A stretch of DNA of 32,065 nt from Synergistaceae bacterium (GCA_031269915.1 JAISYN010000202.1:1-32065), one strand, 5' to 3'; positions 18,960 through 27,940 are shown, numbered from the stretch's first letter. Made by a program: numbers and translations. The notes: generated by a model not told the origin, from the sequence alone.

Positions 18960-20378
18960 TCATTCGACTTCTTCGCGCCGCGGGCGCGTTTTACACGCGG
19001 CGCGTTTCAGCATCCTTTCCGCCGACTCCGGGCGCGAGTAGAAATTTATGTGAAGGTAGGAGGCGAGCAGCCGGCCGTCTTCCATCACGTATCCGTCCGT
19101 CCATGTTTCGCCGGGACGGGAAAATTTTTTGACCGAGTAAGCGTCGGGTTCCCTTCCATCCAGTCTGGAGTAGTGAAACTCGTGCGCCCGCACCGATTCC
19201 CCGGAGCGCATCAGGAGATTGTCGCGGAGAGCGGTTCCCTCGACGTATCCAAACCGTGACAGCCGCCCGGTCATTTTGACGTCCGCCTCTATGACGCCCG
19301 TCATCGCGCGCTCTTGCCCGCGATACGACATACTTCGCGATAGATACAGCATTCCGCCGCATTCGGCGTAGACGCAGCCTTCGCGGGTGAAATTGGACAC
19401 CGATTTCATAAATTCGGCGTTGCCCGACAGTTCCGCGGAAAATTCCTCGGGATAGCCGCCCGGCAGGATTAGCAGGTCTGTGTCCTCCGGGACGCCGTTC
19501 CCGCGAATGGGGGATATCGTCTTAATTTCCGCGCCCAGGCGTTCCAGCAGCCGCCAGTTTTCGCGGTAATGGAAGCAGAAGGCGTCGTCGTCGGCCACGG
19601 CGGCGCGGACCGGAGCGCCGTCCGGTTTGCGTATGGGCGGGGGAATCTTCGGCTCGATATATTGTCCGGACGGCGCTCCGGCAATCGCCCGCAGCAGATC
19701 GGCGTCGAGATGTTCGCGCAGTGCCCGCGCGTAATTGTCGATTGTAGCGGCGGATGATTTATGTTCGGACGCGGGAACCAATCCGAGATGACGGGATGGG
19801 AAAGAGTCGTCTTTGATGTTGGGCAGCCATCCCAGGAGCGGCAGACCGGTGAATCTGCCGAGAGCTTCCCTTATCAGTTCCGCGTGATGTTCGCCCGACA
19901 CTCGGTTCGCTATGACTCCGGCTATTCGCGGAGCAAGCGGTTTCAAATCGGCGAAGCCCTTCGCGACAGCCGCTACGCTGGTGGCCGCGGAACGCGCGTC
20001 CACCAGCAGGACGACCGGCAGATCAAGGTTGCGGGCGAGCCACGCCGTGGAATATTCGCCGTCGGGCCCCAGTCCGTCATAAAGGCCCATTACGCCTTCT
20101 ATGACGGCTATGTCGGCTGCGGGCGCGTATCCGCAGCTCTCAGCGTAAAAAAACGGCATCAGTTCCGGGCAGGGGAAGCCGTCGAGATTACGGCATGTCC
20201 TGCCCGACGATATAGCGAGATAGGAAGTGTCGATGAAGTCCGGGCCGGTTTTGAACGGCTGTACGGTCATTCCGCTTTCCGAAAGCAGGCGGCATATCGC
20301 CGAAGCCGCGGCCGTTTTGCCGGCGCCGCTGGAAACCGCCCCAAGTATGAATCCCTTCGTATTCGAAAAGCGTGTCAT
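18960..20378 (-). CDS. cbiA: cobyrinate a,c-diamide synthase (CbiA/CobB)
   Basis: An ATP- and glutamine-dependent amidotransferase that amidates the a and c carboxylates of cobyrinic acid (or hydrogenobyrinic acid) in cobalamin synthesis, in the cytoplasm. The 472-residue protein has the dethiobiotin-synthetase-like ATPase domain first (about 1-195, with GAVSSGAGKT near 12-21 and the TGPDFIDTSYLA segment). A class I glutaminase-like domain follows (about 250-455), with the catalytic cysteine in YAECGGMLYLS and the LLILPGGYPEEF segment. ATG 20378 is chosen over a TTG two codons upstream because GGAGAAG lies seven bases before it. No other cobalamin gene and no visible B12 riboswitch leader accompany it. 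Relatives that amidate other tetrapyrroles (e.g. CfbB) cannot be fully excluded. Confidence 0.9.
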   Translation of the reverse strand: MTRFSNTKGFILGAVSSGAGKTAAASAICRLLSESGMTVQPFKTGPDFIDTSYLAISSGRTCRNLDGFPCPELMPFFYAESCGYAPAADIAVIEGVMGLYDGLGPDGEYSTAWLARNLDLPVVLLVDARSAATSVAAVAKGFADLKPLAPRIAGVIANRVSGEHHAELIREALGRFTGLPLLGWLPNIKDDSFPSRHLGLVPASEHKSSAATIDNYARALREHLDADLLRAIAGAPSGQYIEPKIPPPIRKPDGAPVRAAVADDDAFCFHYRENWRLLERLGAEIKTISPIRGNGVPEDTDLLILPGGYPEEFSAELSGNAEFMKSVSNFTREGCVYAECGGMLYLSRSMSYRGQERAMTGVIEADVKMTGRLSRFGYVEGTALRDNLLMRSGESVRAHEFHYSRLDGREPDAYSVKKFSRPGETWTDGYVMEDGRLLASYLHINFYSRPESAERMLKRAACKTRPRREEVE

Positions 20379-20423
20379 GCGCAATCTTCTCCATTTCAGT
20401 ATTTAAAGCGGTCACGTCCGCCA

Positions 20424-20439
20424 TCCCGCAAAGGCGGGA
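20424..20439. other. short GC-rich hairpin in the cbiA upstream region
   Basis: TCCCGC (20424-20429) and GCGGGA (20434-20439) form a six-base-pair stem with a four-base loop, about 45 bp upstream of the cbiA start. It has no T-run on either side, so it is not a standard terminator. It lies in the presumed leader of the cbiA transcript. Confidence 0.4.
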
Positions 20440-20499
20440 GGAATATTCTCAGGGTTGAGCCGGCGATAGCCGTAAAAAAATCGGGTTCGCGTTTTTAAC

Positions 20500-20528
20500 T
20501 CCACAAGCGCGCCATCTTTTAGTATAAT
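20500..20528 (+). promoter_or_regulatory. promoter-like box for the TerB/ATPase cassette
   Basis: A perfect TATAAT (20523-20528) lies 17 bp after TCCACA (20500-20505, four of six to TTGACA) on the plus strand. Transcription would start near 20535, about 140 nt before the TerB-like ATG. The same patch read on the minus strand contains TATACT with a weak TTTACT 17 bp upstream, so it may be a divergent promoter shared with cbiA. Confidence 0.45.
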
Positions 20529-20677
20529 GTCAAAAGTATGAAAAGTAAAAATTCGGGAGGCTGTTAGCTTTTCCGCTGCAAGTTTTCCTGAAAATGGTGG
20601 TAAAATCCATTTCAAGAGAAATATGTCGCCAGCGGCAGAAAATGTTGGCGCGATGAGAGTCGGCGAGGGGGACTTGA

Positions 20678-21463
20678 ATGAGTTCTAATAGAACCGTGAA
20701 GCCGCTGACACTTTTGACTATAACAGAGCTGGGAAACCTCCTGGGTATTCGCGCCGGCGGAGAAAGCCTTACGGTCCGTTCGAAACTTGGCCTGTACGAG
20801 GCGGCAAAAGGAGTCGGCTATCTGGTTGTCCCGCACGTTCTCCCCGAATACGCGGATGTATCCGGGGATGATGTCGTCACCATCATGAAGATTAACCCTC
20901 GCGAGGAACTTTCGCAATTCTATCCCTTGGCGCACCTGATGGTAGAGCTGGGGATGTCGGTAGCTATGGGCAACGGCATGTTCGAGCCGTCCGAGATAAG
21001 ACAGTTGTCCTATATAATGGAGAAAAATTTTGACCTTACGGATACGGATGTCCGCGCACTTACCACTCTTAAGGATTTTTTGTCGCTTTATCCTCCCGAT
21101 ATAGATGTGATCGTAGAGCGCCTGCTGAAAATAATACCTCCGGACAAGCGCCGGCGGTTGGCTTGCGCGATAACGACGGTAGGCGCGGCCGGGTCCATAG
21201 GGAGCGGCAAGATAATAGCGCTCCGCAAGCTGTTCGCGGCTCTGGAACTCGACGAACGGGATCTGTATCAGCTCCTGATGGGTTTCCGCTACTCGGCGTC
21301 CGGTATCATAGAGGTCGAGGCGCTCTTTGAACAGCAGCCCAAAAAGCCGGTGGGTCCGGCGAGTTCTATATTGAACATAGACCTCGAAATAGTGGCCCGC
21401 AAGAAAAAAGAAACGGAATCGGTCGGAATGATACTGTCCGAGATTTTCGCGAAAGGTGCTTGA
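20678..21463 (+). CDS. TerB/TerB-C-like protein
   Basis: A 261-residue soluble protein with two parts recalling Ter-system proteins. Residues about 80-200 read as a TerB-like helical pair-of-repeats domain: AHLMVELGMSVAMGNGMFEPSEI matches the usual A-x-ADG-x-x-x-x-x-E helix, and LACAITTVGAAGSIGSGKIIALRKLFAALELDERDLYQLL matches the second repeat. The acidic metal-binding positions are mostly replaced (N99 in the first, none in the second). Residues about 233-258 (LNIDLEIVARKKKETESVGMILSEIF) fit the TerB-C pattern L-D-x-x-x-I-x-x-K-x-x-E-T-x-x-V-x-x-x-L-x-x-I-F. No TerB-N domain is present. GAGGGG lies six bases before ATG 20678. It ends 3 bp before the giant ATPase gene, so the two are almost certainly co-translated. 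Assignment rests on pattern recall. Confidence 0.7.
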   Translation: MSSNRTVKPLTLLTITELGNLLGIRAGGESLTVRSKLGLYEAAKGVGYLVVPHVLPEYADVSGDDVVTIMKINPREELSQFYPLAHLMVELGMSVAMGNGMFEPSEIRQLSYIMEKNFDLTDTDVRALTTLKDFLSLYPPDIDVIVERLLKIIPPDKRRRLACAITTVGAAGSIGSGKIIALRKLFAALELDERDLYQLLMGFRYSASGIIEVEALFEQQPKKPVGPASSILNIDLEIVARKKKETESVGMILSEIFAKGA

Positions 21464-21466
21464 TTA

Positions 21467-24400
21467 ATGCTTCCCTTGCCTGATACAGATACATATCGAA
21501 GCAGACGGCTGGCCGAGGCCGCTTCGGCGAACAACGGCGCGGTAAAGATAACGCGGCGCGAACGGGACGCCATAGTGAAGTCCCTTTCCGCGGGGGTTGT
21601 GCCGACCATAGGCTTGCAACACATACAGGTCGATAGAAAAGACGAGATAATGGCGATGATAGGCGATTTGGAGCGCGTCCGTGAGGGCGGCGCTTCGGTG
21701 CGCTTCGTCGTCGGAAAGTTCGGTACGGGCAAAAGCTTCTTCCTCAACCTTACTAAAGCTGTCGCTATAGCGGAGGATTTTGTGGTGATGCACGCCGACG
21801 TGACTCCCAAAAGGAGGCTCGCGTCCACGACGGGGTACGCGCGGAATCTCTACGCCGAACTCGCGGCCGGAATGTCCGTAAACGCGAAGCCGGAAGGCGG
21901 AGCTATGGAGTTAGTCATAGAAAGGTGGATAAAAAGCTTTTCGGATCGGCGCCTGGATGGAGAAAACCTGCTTTCCGCCGTAAGAAACGGGCTTAGCCCG
22001 CTGCGCGATATGGTGGGGGGATTTCACTTCTCGGCCGCCATGACAAAGTGCTGCGAGGCGTATGTCGCCGGAGACGAGGACATGTTCGGTTCCGCGATAA
22101 GATGGCTCGCCGGCGGTTTCGGCAAACTGACCGACGCGAGGAACGAGCTTGGGATCGACTCGTTCATCAATGACAAGGATATCTACGATTACCTGAAACT
22201 CTGGGGCGCTTTCGTGCGGATTGCCGGGTTTTCGGGCATGTTCGTACTGCTCGACGAAATGGGGCTGTTCACCCAGGGCATCACCAACCGTGCCGCGCGC
22301 TCGAGCAATTATGAAGTGATTCTCCAGATTTTAAACGAGTGTCTCCAGGGCAGAGCCTCGGGGATAGGTTTTCTGTTCGCCGGCGCGGACTTTTTTCTGG
22401 ACGACCATGAAAGCGGTCTCATGAGCAATGGGGCGCTTTCGAGCCGTCTTGCCCCAAATCCCTTCGCTAGGGAGGGACTCAAGGATTTTTCAACCCCGGT
22501 CATGCGGCTGGGTGAATTTTCTCCGGAGGACCTATACCTGCTTCTCGAAAACATAAGAAACGTATTCGCCCTGGGGGACAGGTCGAAATATCTGATACCC
22601 GACGAAGCGATACGCTCTTTTATGAATCTCTGCGCATGGTCCCTCGGCGCCAAGTTTTACAGGACGCCCAGGGAAGCGGTAAAACTTTTCACGGGATTTT
22701 TGTCCGTCCTTCAGCAGAACGATCACGTCGGATGGCGCTCGCTGCTCGACGAAACCGTAATCGAAAAGGGCGGGGAAGATAACGGGCCCGAACCGGTAAA
22801 CCGCGGCGTACCGAAACCGGCGGATGCGTCGGATTCTGAGGCGGGACCTGACGCGGAGACCGCCGCGGAACCGGATGAAACGCCCGCTCCGGGATCTGTG
22901 CCGTCTTGTGCGGAACCAACGTTTACAATCGACACGGATATCATTGAACCCGTTTTTGCGCCGATGTTTGATCCGGATATGGTTTTTGATTTCGAGCGTG
23001 AAATGGGAATCGCGTTAGAGCCGGAATCGGAATTTGAACCCGCCGCGAAAACCGACAAAGACGACGACGGTTTTGGGTTTGATTTTAGAATGGGACCAGG
23101 CCCGGCTCTCTATGCCGTGAAGTCAAATCCGGCTGTATATGACCCAAATATTCTCTACATTTTACCGGACTCCGGTTCGTCGCGCGAAGTCTCCCTCCGG
23201 CTGCTCAAAACTGAGACGAGAGAGGAACCGGCTCCCGCGCCTGTTTACGACGCGCTTCCGCACGGCGAGGAGGACATGCGCGCGGGACGCGCTCTTTACG
23301 GCAACGAAAACGACCTGAAGGTCTATCTGCCAAATCTGATATCGAGAAATCCGCTCATAGGCATGGAACGCTTATCGCCGAGCGTCCTGAACGATCTGGT
23401 GCGCATGTCGGGGAAGATTCTCATCAACGCCTACAATAGTTACCTGCCGAACGGCTACGAGAAGCTGCTTCTCACCGTGACGCTCGTCAATATAGCGAAA
23501 CGGTGGATATCGGACGACGAGAACAAGTTCTGGAATTTCATAGGGCGCCAGTTCGGTTTTGAGAAAAGCGCGGAGGAAACCCTGCGCGGCACGATGTGCA
23601 ACGCCATTTATGAGACTATGAAATCCAATAACAGATTTTTCTCCATCGATCCCAAAACCGGTAAAAGGGAATACTACGCCACGATAATGGTTCACTCGCT
23701 TGCGCCGCGCGAAAGCATATTCTCGTTTCTCGATTTTCTGGCCGATTTTTACAGAAACAACCTGAGAGGGCTGCTCGTTAAAGGAGATCCCGCTCTTACC
23801 TCCATGACCGGCGAGATGCAGAGGCTGTTCTCGGATTGCCCGAACCAGGGCGCGGTGGAACTCAAGGGCGAATATTCCGGGCTGATGACGGGACTGGTCG
23901 TTCTTCTGCGAAAACGTCCGGTGTTTTTCAGAAATTTTGCCGGGGATATATTGGCCGGGATCGGCAGGCTTAATTCCGTAGGCAGGATTGAGAACAGGAC
24001 ATATCTCGACGAACTGCTGAACTGCTGGTTCCGGGAAAAACACGCCGTCCCGGTGAAGCCGCCTCGGGCGGCGGGATTTCAGACGGTAATGGAATACGGC
24101 GATATACGCCCGTTTTACGAGGTCACGAATTCAGGCGCGATCGAACTCGTCATACCTGATTTCCGCCTTAACCTCGAATCGAACAGCTCTCCCGATGTGT
24201 TCGCCGAGATTCTGTGCGGCGGCGGGTTTTCACGCGAGGCTCTGGGCGTATACGGCGACGGGTTCTCATGGACTGCGGAGGGGAAGAGAAGTCCCCTCTT
24301 TTCCATGTCCGATTTCGCGTCGAGGAACGATTTGCAGATAAGGGTCAAAATTTTCGTGAACGGCGAAACGGCGTATGACTCCGGAACGTCGCTCTGCCGT

Positions 24401-26092
24401 GAAGTCATTGTGTTCGAAGGTTATACGGAACTGCCGGTTCAGAATATCGGATCGGGTATCTTCAGCGTTTTCACGACCGGCGACAGGGAACTGTCCTTCG
24501 ATGAATCCGGCGACGACAGAATCGTACGATCCTCTTCCGGCCAGATGCGCGCTGTCAAATTTACCGAACGGTTCGGGTTATCCCTCGACGGGCATATAGT
24601 ATGCTCCGATTTCAAGGACGAGTCGGTCAAAATTTCCGTATCGGGGGAGCCCTGCGGCGGAGTGACGTACCTGTACCGCGGCGGCGAGTACAAGGTCTAC
24701 GGCGGGAATATTTCCCTCACGGCGAGAGTTCCGAAGGAACATAATCTCGACAGGTACGCTTTCAGGGTGAACGGGAAGAGCTATTCTTTCCGGGAGCGCC
24801 GCGCCGGCGGTCAGGACGAGACAGTGAACTGCGTTCTGGATGTGACCGAAGACATGCTGAACGACGGGTTTCTCGACGCCGTAGTCGCCGACGAGGGGAG
24901 AATCGCTGCGGAAGTCTGCCGTTTCCGTTGCTATGTCATAAGAGATATTCGAACCGTGTTCGACCGGCCGTATTACTTCGGCAGCGCGCACGGCGGAACG
25001 GCCAGGATCGAATACAGAGGCGGACAGACGGATTTTGGCATCTCTGGCGTCGAGGAAGGAGAATACAAGCGAATTCCGTTCGGCGAAGGAGATCTGAAAA
25101 TAAAAATCCCCATAATCAGATGGCGAATGGAGCCGTCATGGCCGGGCGGCGACGCGATCGAGGCCGGGACGGCGGTATGGCGCGGAAATATAACGGACGG
25201 CGCGCGTATCGTGACGATCTGCCCGGAGGAAATAACGTGCAAGCTGAGAATAGGGGAACAGGTAATCGAATGTACAAAACAGAGGGATTCGGCCGTCTTC
25301 GATATCGGAGAGCGCGTCTCGAAATCCGATTTTGCCAGGGACGAGGATATCGTTCCCGTTCAACTTATACTGGACAGCGGGGACGACAGTTCGCGGCGCG
25401 ATCTGTTTTCGATATGCATTAGGGAGACATTCAGGGAGAGCCCGAGGTTTGAAATGCGCGGCGGGACGCTCTCGCTCAAAAACCCGCAGGCTTTCATCGG
25501 CCCCGGCGACGCGAAGTTGGAATATTTCTTCAGGGGGAGAGAGAACGCGGCATACGAGATCAACGCGCGGAATGCAGTCATATCCGACGATTGCACGCTT
25601 CCTCACGGAAACTATCACTACAAGGTATTCTCGCTGTCGGGCGGGCTGTCCTCGGCTGATAAGAAGGTCGTCTGCTCCGGTTCGTGCATTTTGGGCGATG
25701 TGGATATATTCCACTTTGACAACAAGCTGTTGGAGATCAAGCGTGTCCGCGCCGGGTTCAAGGAATTTTTTATACTGCCGGTATACATCGAAAACCTTGA
25801 ATTCGCCGAGACGAAAGAAAAGTACAGTGACGGCGTAGCATACCCCATTTATCGCGGAACGTGCTATTATCTGAACCGCGACGATCAGAAAGTTTATTTT
25901 CCCGGGAGTTTCAATCCGGTTCAGGTCGTGATAATAAACGGGCGCGACATCTGTCTCTACAAGCAGGACGGGAATAAGCCGTATCTCGTATACGAATCGC
26001 GGCATAAGATAATTGATTCGCTCCCGGAAAACGGTAACGTTATCTCATACGTGCCGGATTTCTACGAATATGAGGCGCTGGAAGGGCATTGA
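21467..26092 (+). CDS. giant BrxC/BrxD-type (DUF2791) P-loop ATPase fused to an unrecognised C-terminal module
   Basis: A 1,541-residue soluble protein in three parts. Residues 1-430 are an AAA-like ATPase of the BREX BrxC/BrxD (DUF2791) type: Walker A VVGKFGTGKS at 81-90, Walker B MFVLLDEMG around 258-266 (D263, E264), a sensor-like GFLFAGADFF at 301-310, and the family's terminal YRTPREAVKLF at 398-408. Residues about 431-620 are an acidic Pro/Glu/Asp/Ala linker. Residues about 620-865 look mainly helical (including NKFWNFIGRQFGF and YYATIMVHSLAPRESIFSFLDFL), and about 880-1541 look beta-rich, like a string of sandwich domains, ending in FYEYEALEGH. The C-terminal 920 residues match nothing I can name. 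Family ATPases usually end near residue 430-450, so this is a fusion. It is coupled to the TerB-like gene and followed by a terminator. A role in DNA processing or phage defence is inferred from family. Confidence 0.8.
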   Translation: MLPLPDTDTYRSRRLAEAASANNGAVKITRRERDAIVKSLSAGVVPTIGLQHIQVDRKDEIMAMIGDLERVREGGASVRFVVGKFGTGKSFFLNLTKAVAIAEDFVVMHADVTPKRRLASTTGYARNLYAELAAGMSVNAKPEGGAMELVIERWIKSFSDRRLDGENLLSAVRNGLSPLRDMVGGFHFSAAMTKCCEAYVAGDEDMFGSAIRWLAGGFGKLTDARNELGIDSFINDKDIYDYLKLWGAFVRIAGFSGMFVLLDEMGLFTQGITNRAARSSNYEVILQILNECLQGRASGIGFLFAGADFFLDDHESGLMSNGALSSRLAPNPFAREGLKDFSTPVMRLGEFSPEDLYLLLENIRNVFALGDRSKYLIPDEAIRSFMNLCAWSLGAKFYRTPREAVKLFTGFLSVLQQNDHVGWRSLLDETVIEKGGEDNGPEPVNRGVPKPADASDSEAGPDAETAAEPDETPAPGSVPSCAEPTFTIDTDIIEPVFAPMFDPDMVFDFEREMGIALEPESEFEPAAKTDKDDDGFGFDFRMGPGPALYAVKSNPAVYDPNILYILPDSGSSREVSLRLLKTETREEPAPAPVYDALPHGEEDMRAGRALYGNENDLKVYLPNLISRNPLIGMERLSPSVLNDLVRMSGKILINAYNSYLPNGYEKLLLTVTLVNIAKRWISDDENKFWNFIGRQFGFEKSAEETLRGTMCNAIYETMKSNNRFFSIDPKTGKREYYATIMVHSLAPRESIFSFLDFLADFYRNNLRGLLVKGDPALTSMTGEMQRLFSDCPNQGAVELKGEYSGLMTGLVVLLRKRPVFFRNFAGDILAGIGRLNSVGRIENRTYLDELLNCWFREKHAVPVKPPRAAGFQTVMEYGDIRPFYEVTNSGAIELVIPDFRLNLESNSSPDVFAEILCGGGFSREALGVYGDGFSWTAEGKRSPLFSMSDFASRNDLQIRVKIFVNGETAYDSGTSLCREVIVFEGYTELPVQNIGSGIFSVFTTGDRELSFDESGDDRIVRSSSGQMRAVKFTERFGLSLDGHIVCSDFKDESVKISVSGEPCGGVTYLYRGGEYKVYGGNISLTARVPKEHNLDRYAFRVNGKSYSFRERRAGGQDETVNCVLDVTEDMLNDGFLDAVVADEGRIAAEVCRFRCYVIRDIRTVFDRPYYFGSAHGGTARIEYRGGQTDFGISGVEEGEYKRIPFGEGDLKIKIPIIRWRMEPSWPGGDAIEAGTAVWRGNITDGARIVTICPEEITCKLRIGEQVIECTKQRDSAVFDIGERVSKSDFARDEDIVPVQLILDSGDDSSRRDLFSICIRETFRESPRFEMRGGTLSLKNPQAFIGPGDAKLEYFFRGRENAAYEINARNAVISDDCTLPHGNYHYKVFSLSGGLSSADKKVVCSGSCILGDVDIFHFDNKLLEIKRVRAGFKEFFILPVYIENLEFAETKEKYSDGVAYPIYRGTCYYLNRDDQKVYFPGSFNPVQVVIINGRDICLYKQDGNKPYLVYESRHKIIDSLPENGNVISYVPDFYEYEALEGH

Positions 26093-26107
26093 TGAACAAA
26101 AATCCTC

Positions 26108-26148
26108 AAACTGCGGGCAGAGCCCGAGGCCTTGAGCCCGCGGTTTTT
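26108..26148 (+). terminator. intrinsic terminator of the TerB/ATPase cassette
   Basis: CTGCGGGC (26111-26118) pairs with GCCCGCGG (26136-26143) with one G-T wobble, extended by AAA/TTT, and is followed by five T (26144-26148). It lies 16 bp after the giant ATPase stop and separates it from the peptide-transport operon. Confidence 0.75.
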
Positions 26149-26165
26149 AGGAAAATTTCATTACC

Positions 26166-26193
26166 TTGACAATAATTCAATAGTTGTTACAAT
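26166..26193 (+). promoter_or_regulatory. sigma-70-like promoter of the peptide transport operon
   Basis: TTGACA (26166-26171, perfect) and TACAAT (26188-26193, five of six) are separated by 16 bp. Transcription would start near 26200, giving a leader of about 145 nt before the binding-protein ATG. That leader contains two similar short motifs, GGCCGCTTAA and AGCGGCTTAA, but no structure that I recognise as a riboswitch. Confidence 0.6.
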
Positions 26194-26344
26194 TTCGCAT
26201 TATCAAGCAAGTTATTTTACGCTACGGCCGCTTAAGGAAATGATTAGCGAATCTTTTCAGGCCGATTTGCGGGAGTTATACCAATTTATCGTCAGCGGCT
26301 TAATATTACAGTATCGTTATTAAAACCTGTGAGGAGGAATGAGG

Positions 26345-27928
26345 ATGAAAAAAATACTTTGTGCGGCAGTGTTGGTTTTGACGGCGTTATTTTGCGCGGG
26401 AGACGCGCATTCCGCGCCCAAGGTGCTCAATTATGCCAACGGAAGCGCGCCGGACGTTCTGGAGCCGGTGATGAGCAATTATCTCAAAACTTCATACATC
26501 ATGTACAACATCTACTGCGGACTTTCCAGAACCGGCAGGGACGGAGTCGCCGAACTGGCGTACGCGGAGTCCTACGAGGCGAGCGACGACGCGCTCACCT
26601 ACACGTTCAAACTGCGCCCGAACTCCAAATTCTCCGACGGTTCGCCGCTTACGGCTCACGACTGGGAGGCTTCCTTCAAGTACAAGATCGCTCCGGAGAC
26701 GGCTTCTCCCGGCGGCGACCTCCACATGTTCGTAAAGGGCGCTGAAGCGTACAACCAGGGGAAAGGAAGCGCTGACGACGTGGGAATCAAGGCGCTCGAC
26801 GACAACACCCTGCGTATAACGTTTGAGAACCCGACGCCGTTTTTCCTGGACCTTGTCGCGCGTTACCTGCCGTACAAGATGGACGTTCTGAAAAGCGATC
26901 CCAACTGGTTCAAGAAGCCGGAGACGTATATCACGAACGGCGCTTTCAGGGTGAAATCCGTCGATCCGCAGGTTGGCTTCGTGCTCGAGAAAAACCCTTA
27001 CTATTATGACGCCGAAAACGTGCATATCGACGAAATCAACTACAATTTCATCGACGACATGGCCGTGGCGCTGGAGGCGTACAGGAACGGATCGCTCCAC
27101 ATGAACGACGACCTCAACGCCGAGGCGATAAAATCTTATAAGGGGACGCCGGAACTGCTGTCGTTCCCGAGAATAAACACGGACTATATATCCGTCCACA
27201 CAGGGAACCTGCCGGACGCGCGTGTCCGCAAGGCGCTGTCGCTCGCGCTGAACCGCCCCATTATCGTCAACGATATTCTGGGCCAGACGTACACGCCCGC
27301 CGAGGGCCTCGTCCCCTACGGGATTCACTGGGGTGACAAGGAATTCCGCGAAGTGGCGGGTTCTCTTATAAAGACCGATGTGGAGGAAGCCAAAAAACTG
27401 CTCGCGGAGGCCGGATACCCCGACGGCGAGGGGTTCAAGACCATCCGCATAATCACGATAAACAGCCAGGATGATATAGACAGCGCTCAGGCGTGGCAAT
27501 CAATGTGGAAGCAGATAGGCGTCAAGAGCGAGATAACGGTCTATGAGCGTTCGGTTTACTGGGATGTTTTTTACACGAACGACTGGGACGTGGCGCGGGA
27601 CGGATGGACGGGAGACTACGACGACCCAAAGACGAACCTGTTCCTCTGGATGGCCTACAAAGAGGGGCCGGATACGGATGTTCGCTGGTACGACACTCCG
27701 AACGCGAAAAAATTCGATGAATTGATGCGTGCAGCCGACAAGGAGACCGACAAAGAGCAACATCTGCGGCTCTACTTGGAGGCCGAACGTGTAATTCTGG
27801 ACGACATGCCGATCATCCCGGTGTGGCACCGCGACGAAACTATTCTTGTAAAACCGGAGGTATCGGGGATAGTCAAAAACAACATAGGCTATATCTCGTT
27901 CAACTTCGCGGACATCAAAACAGATTGA
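26345..27928 (+). CDS. dppA: peptide ABC transporter substrate-binding protein (SBP_bac_5)
   Basis: A secreted dipeptide/oligopeptide-binding protein of 527 residues. The N-terminus MKKILCAAVLVLTALFCAG is a signal peptide with probable cleavage after AHSA. The mature protein shows the DppA/OppA pattern: LNYANGSAPDVLEPVMSNY, a YTFKLRPNSKFSDGSPLTAHDWEASFKY block near 80-110, and VRKALSLALNRPIIVNDIL near 295-315. No lipobox cysteine is placed after the signal peptide core, so it is probably soluble in a periplasm. ATG 26345 is preferred over the ATG two codons upstream, which sits one base after the GAGGAGG site. It heads the five-gene dpp operon. Confidence 0.92.
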   Translation: MKKILCAAVLVLTALFCAGDAHSAPKVLNYANGSAPDVLEPVMSNYLKTSYIMYNIYCGLSRTGRDGVAELAYAESYEASDDALTYTFKLRPNSKFSDGSPLTAHDWEASFKYKIAPETASPGGDLHMFVKGAEAYNQGKGSADDVGIKALDDNTLRITFENPTPFFLDLVARYLPYKMDVLKSDPNWFKKPETYITNGAFRVKSVDPQVGFVLEKNPYYYDAENVHIDEINYNFIDDMAVALEAYRNGSLHMNDDLNAEAIKSYKGTPELLSFPRINTDYISVHTGNLPDARVRKALSLALNRPIIVNDILGQTYTPAEGLVPYGIHWGDKEFREVAGSLIKTDVEEAKKLLAEAGYPDGEGFKTIRIITINSQDDIDSAQAWQSMWKQIGVKSEITVYERSVYWDVFYTNDWDVARDGWTGDYDDPKTNLFLWMAYKEGPDTDVRWYDTPNAKKFDELMRAADKETDKEQHLRLYLEAERVILDDMPIIPVWHRDETILVKPEVSGIVKNNIGYISFNFADIKTD

Positions 27929-27940
27929 CCGGAACCCGCC

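Noticed and set aside
20379-20677. Possible cobalamin riboswitch in front of cbiA
   Set aside because: No B12-box-like sequence or multi-stem leader could be seen, only one short six-base-pair hairpin.
26132-26323. Possible 63-residue small protein upstream of dppA
   Set aside because: It starts inside the terminator stem, has no ribosome site, and overlaps the dppA promoter and leader.
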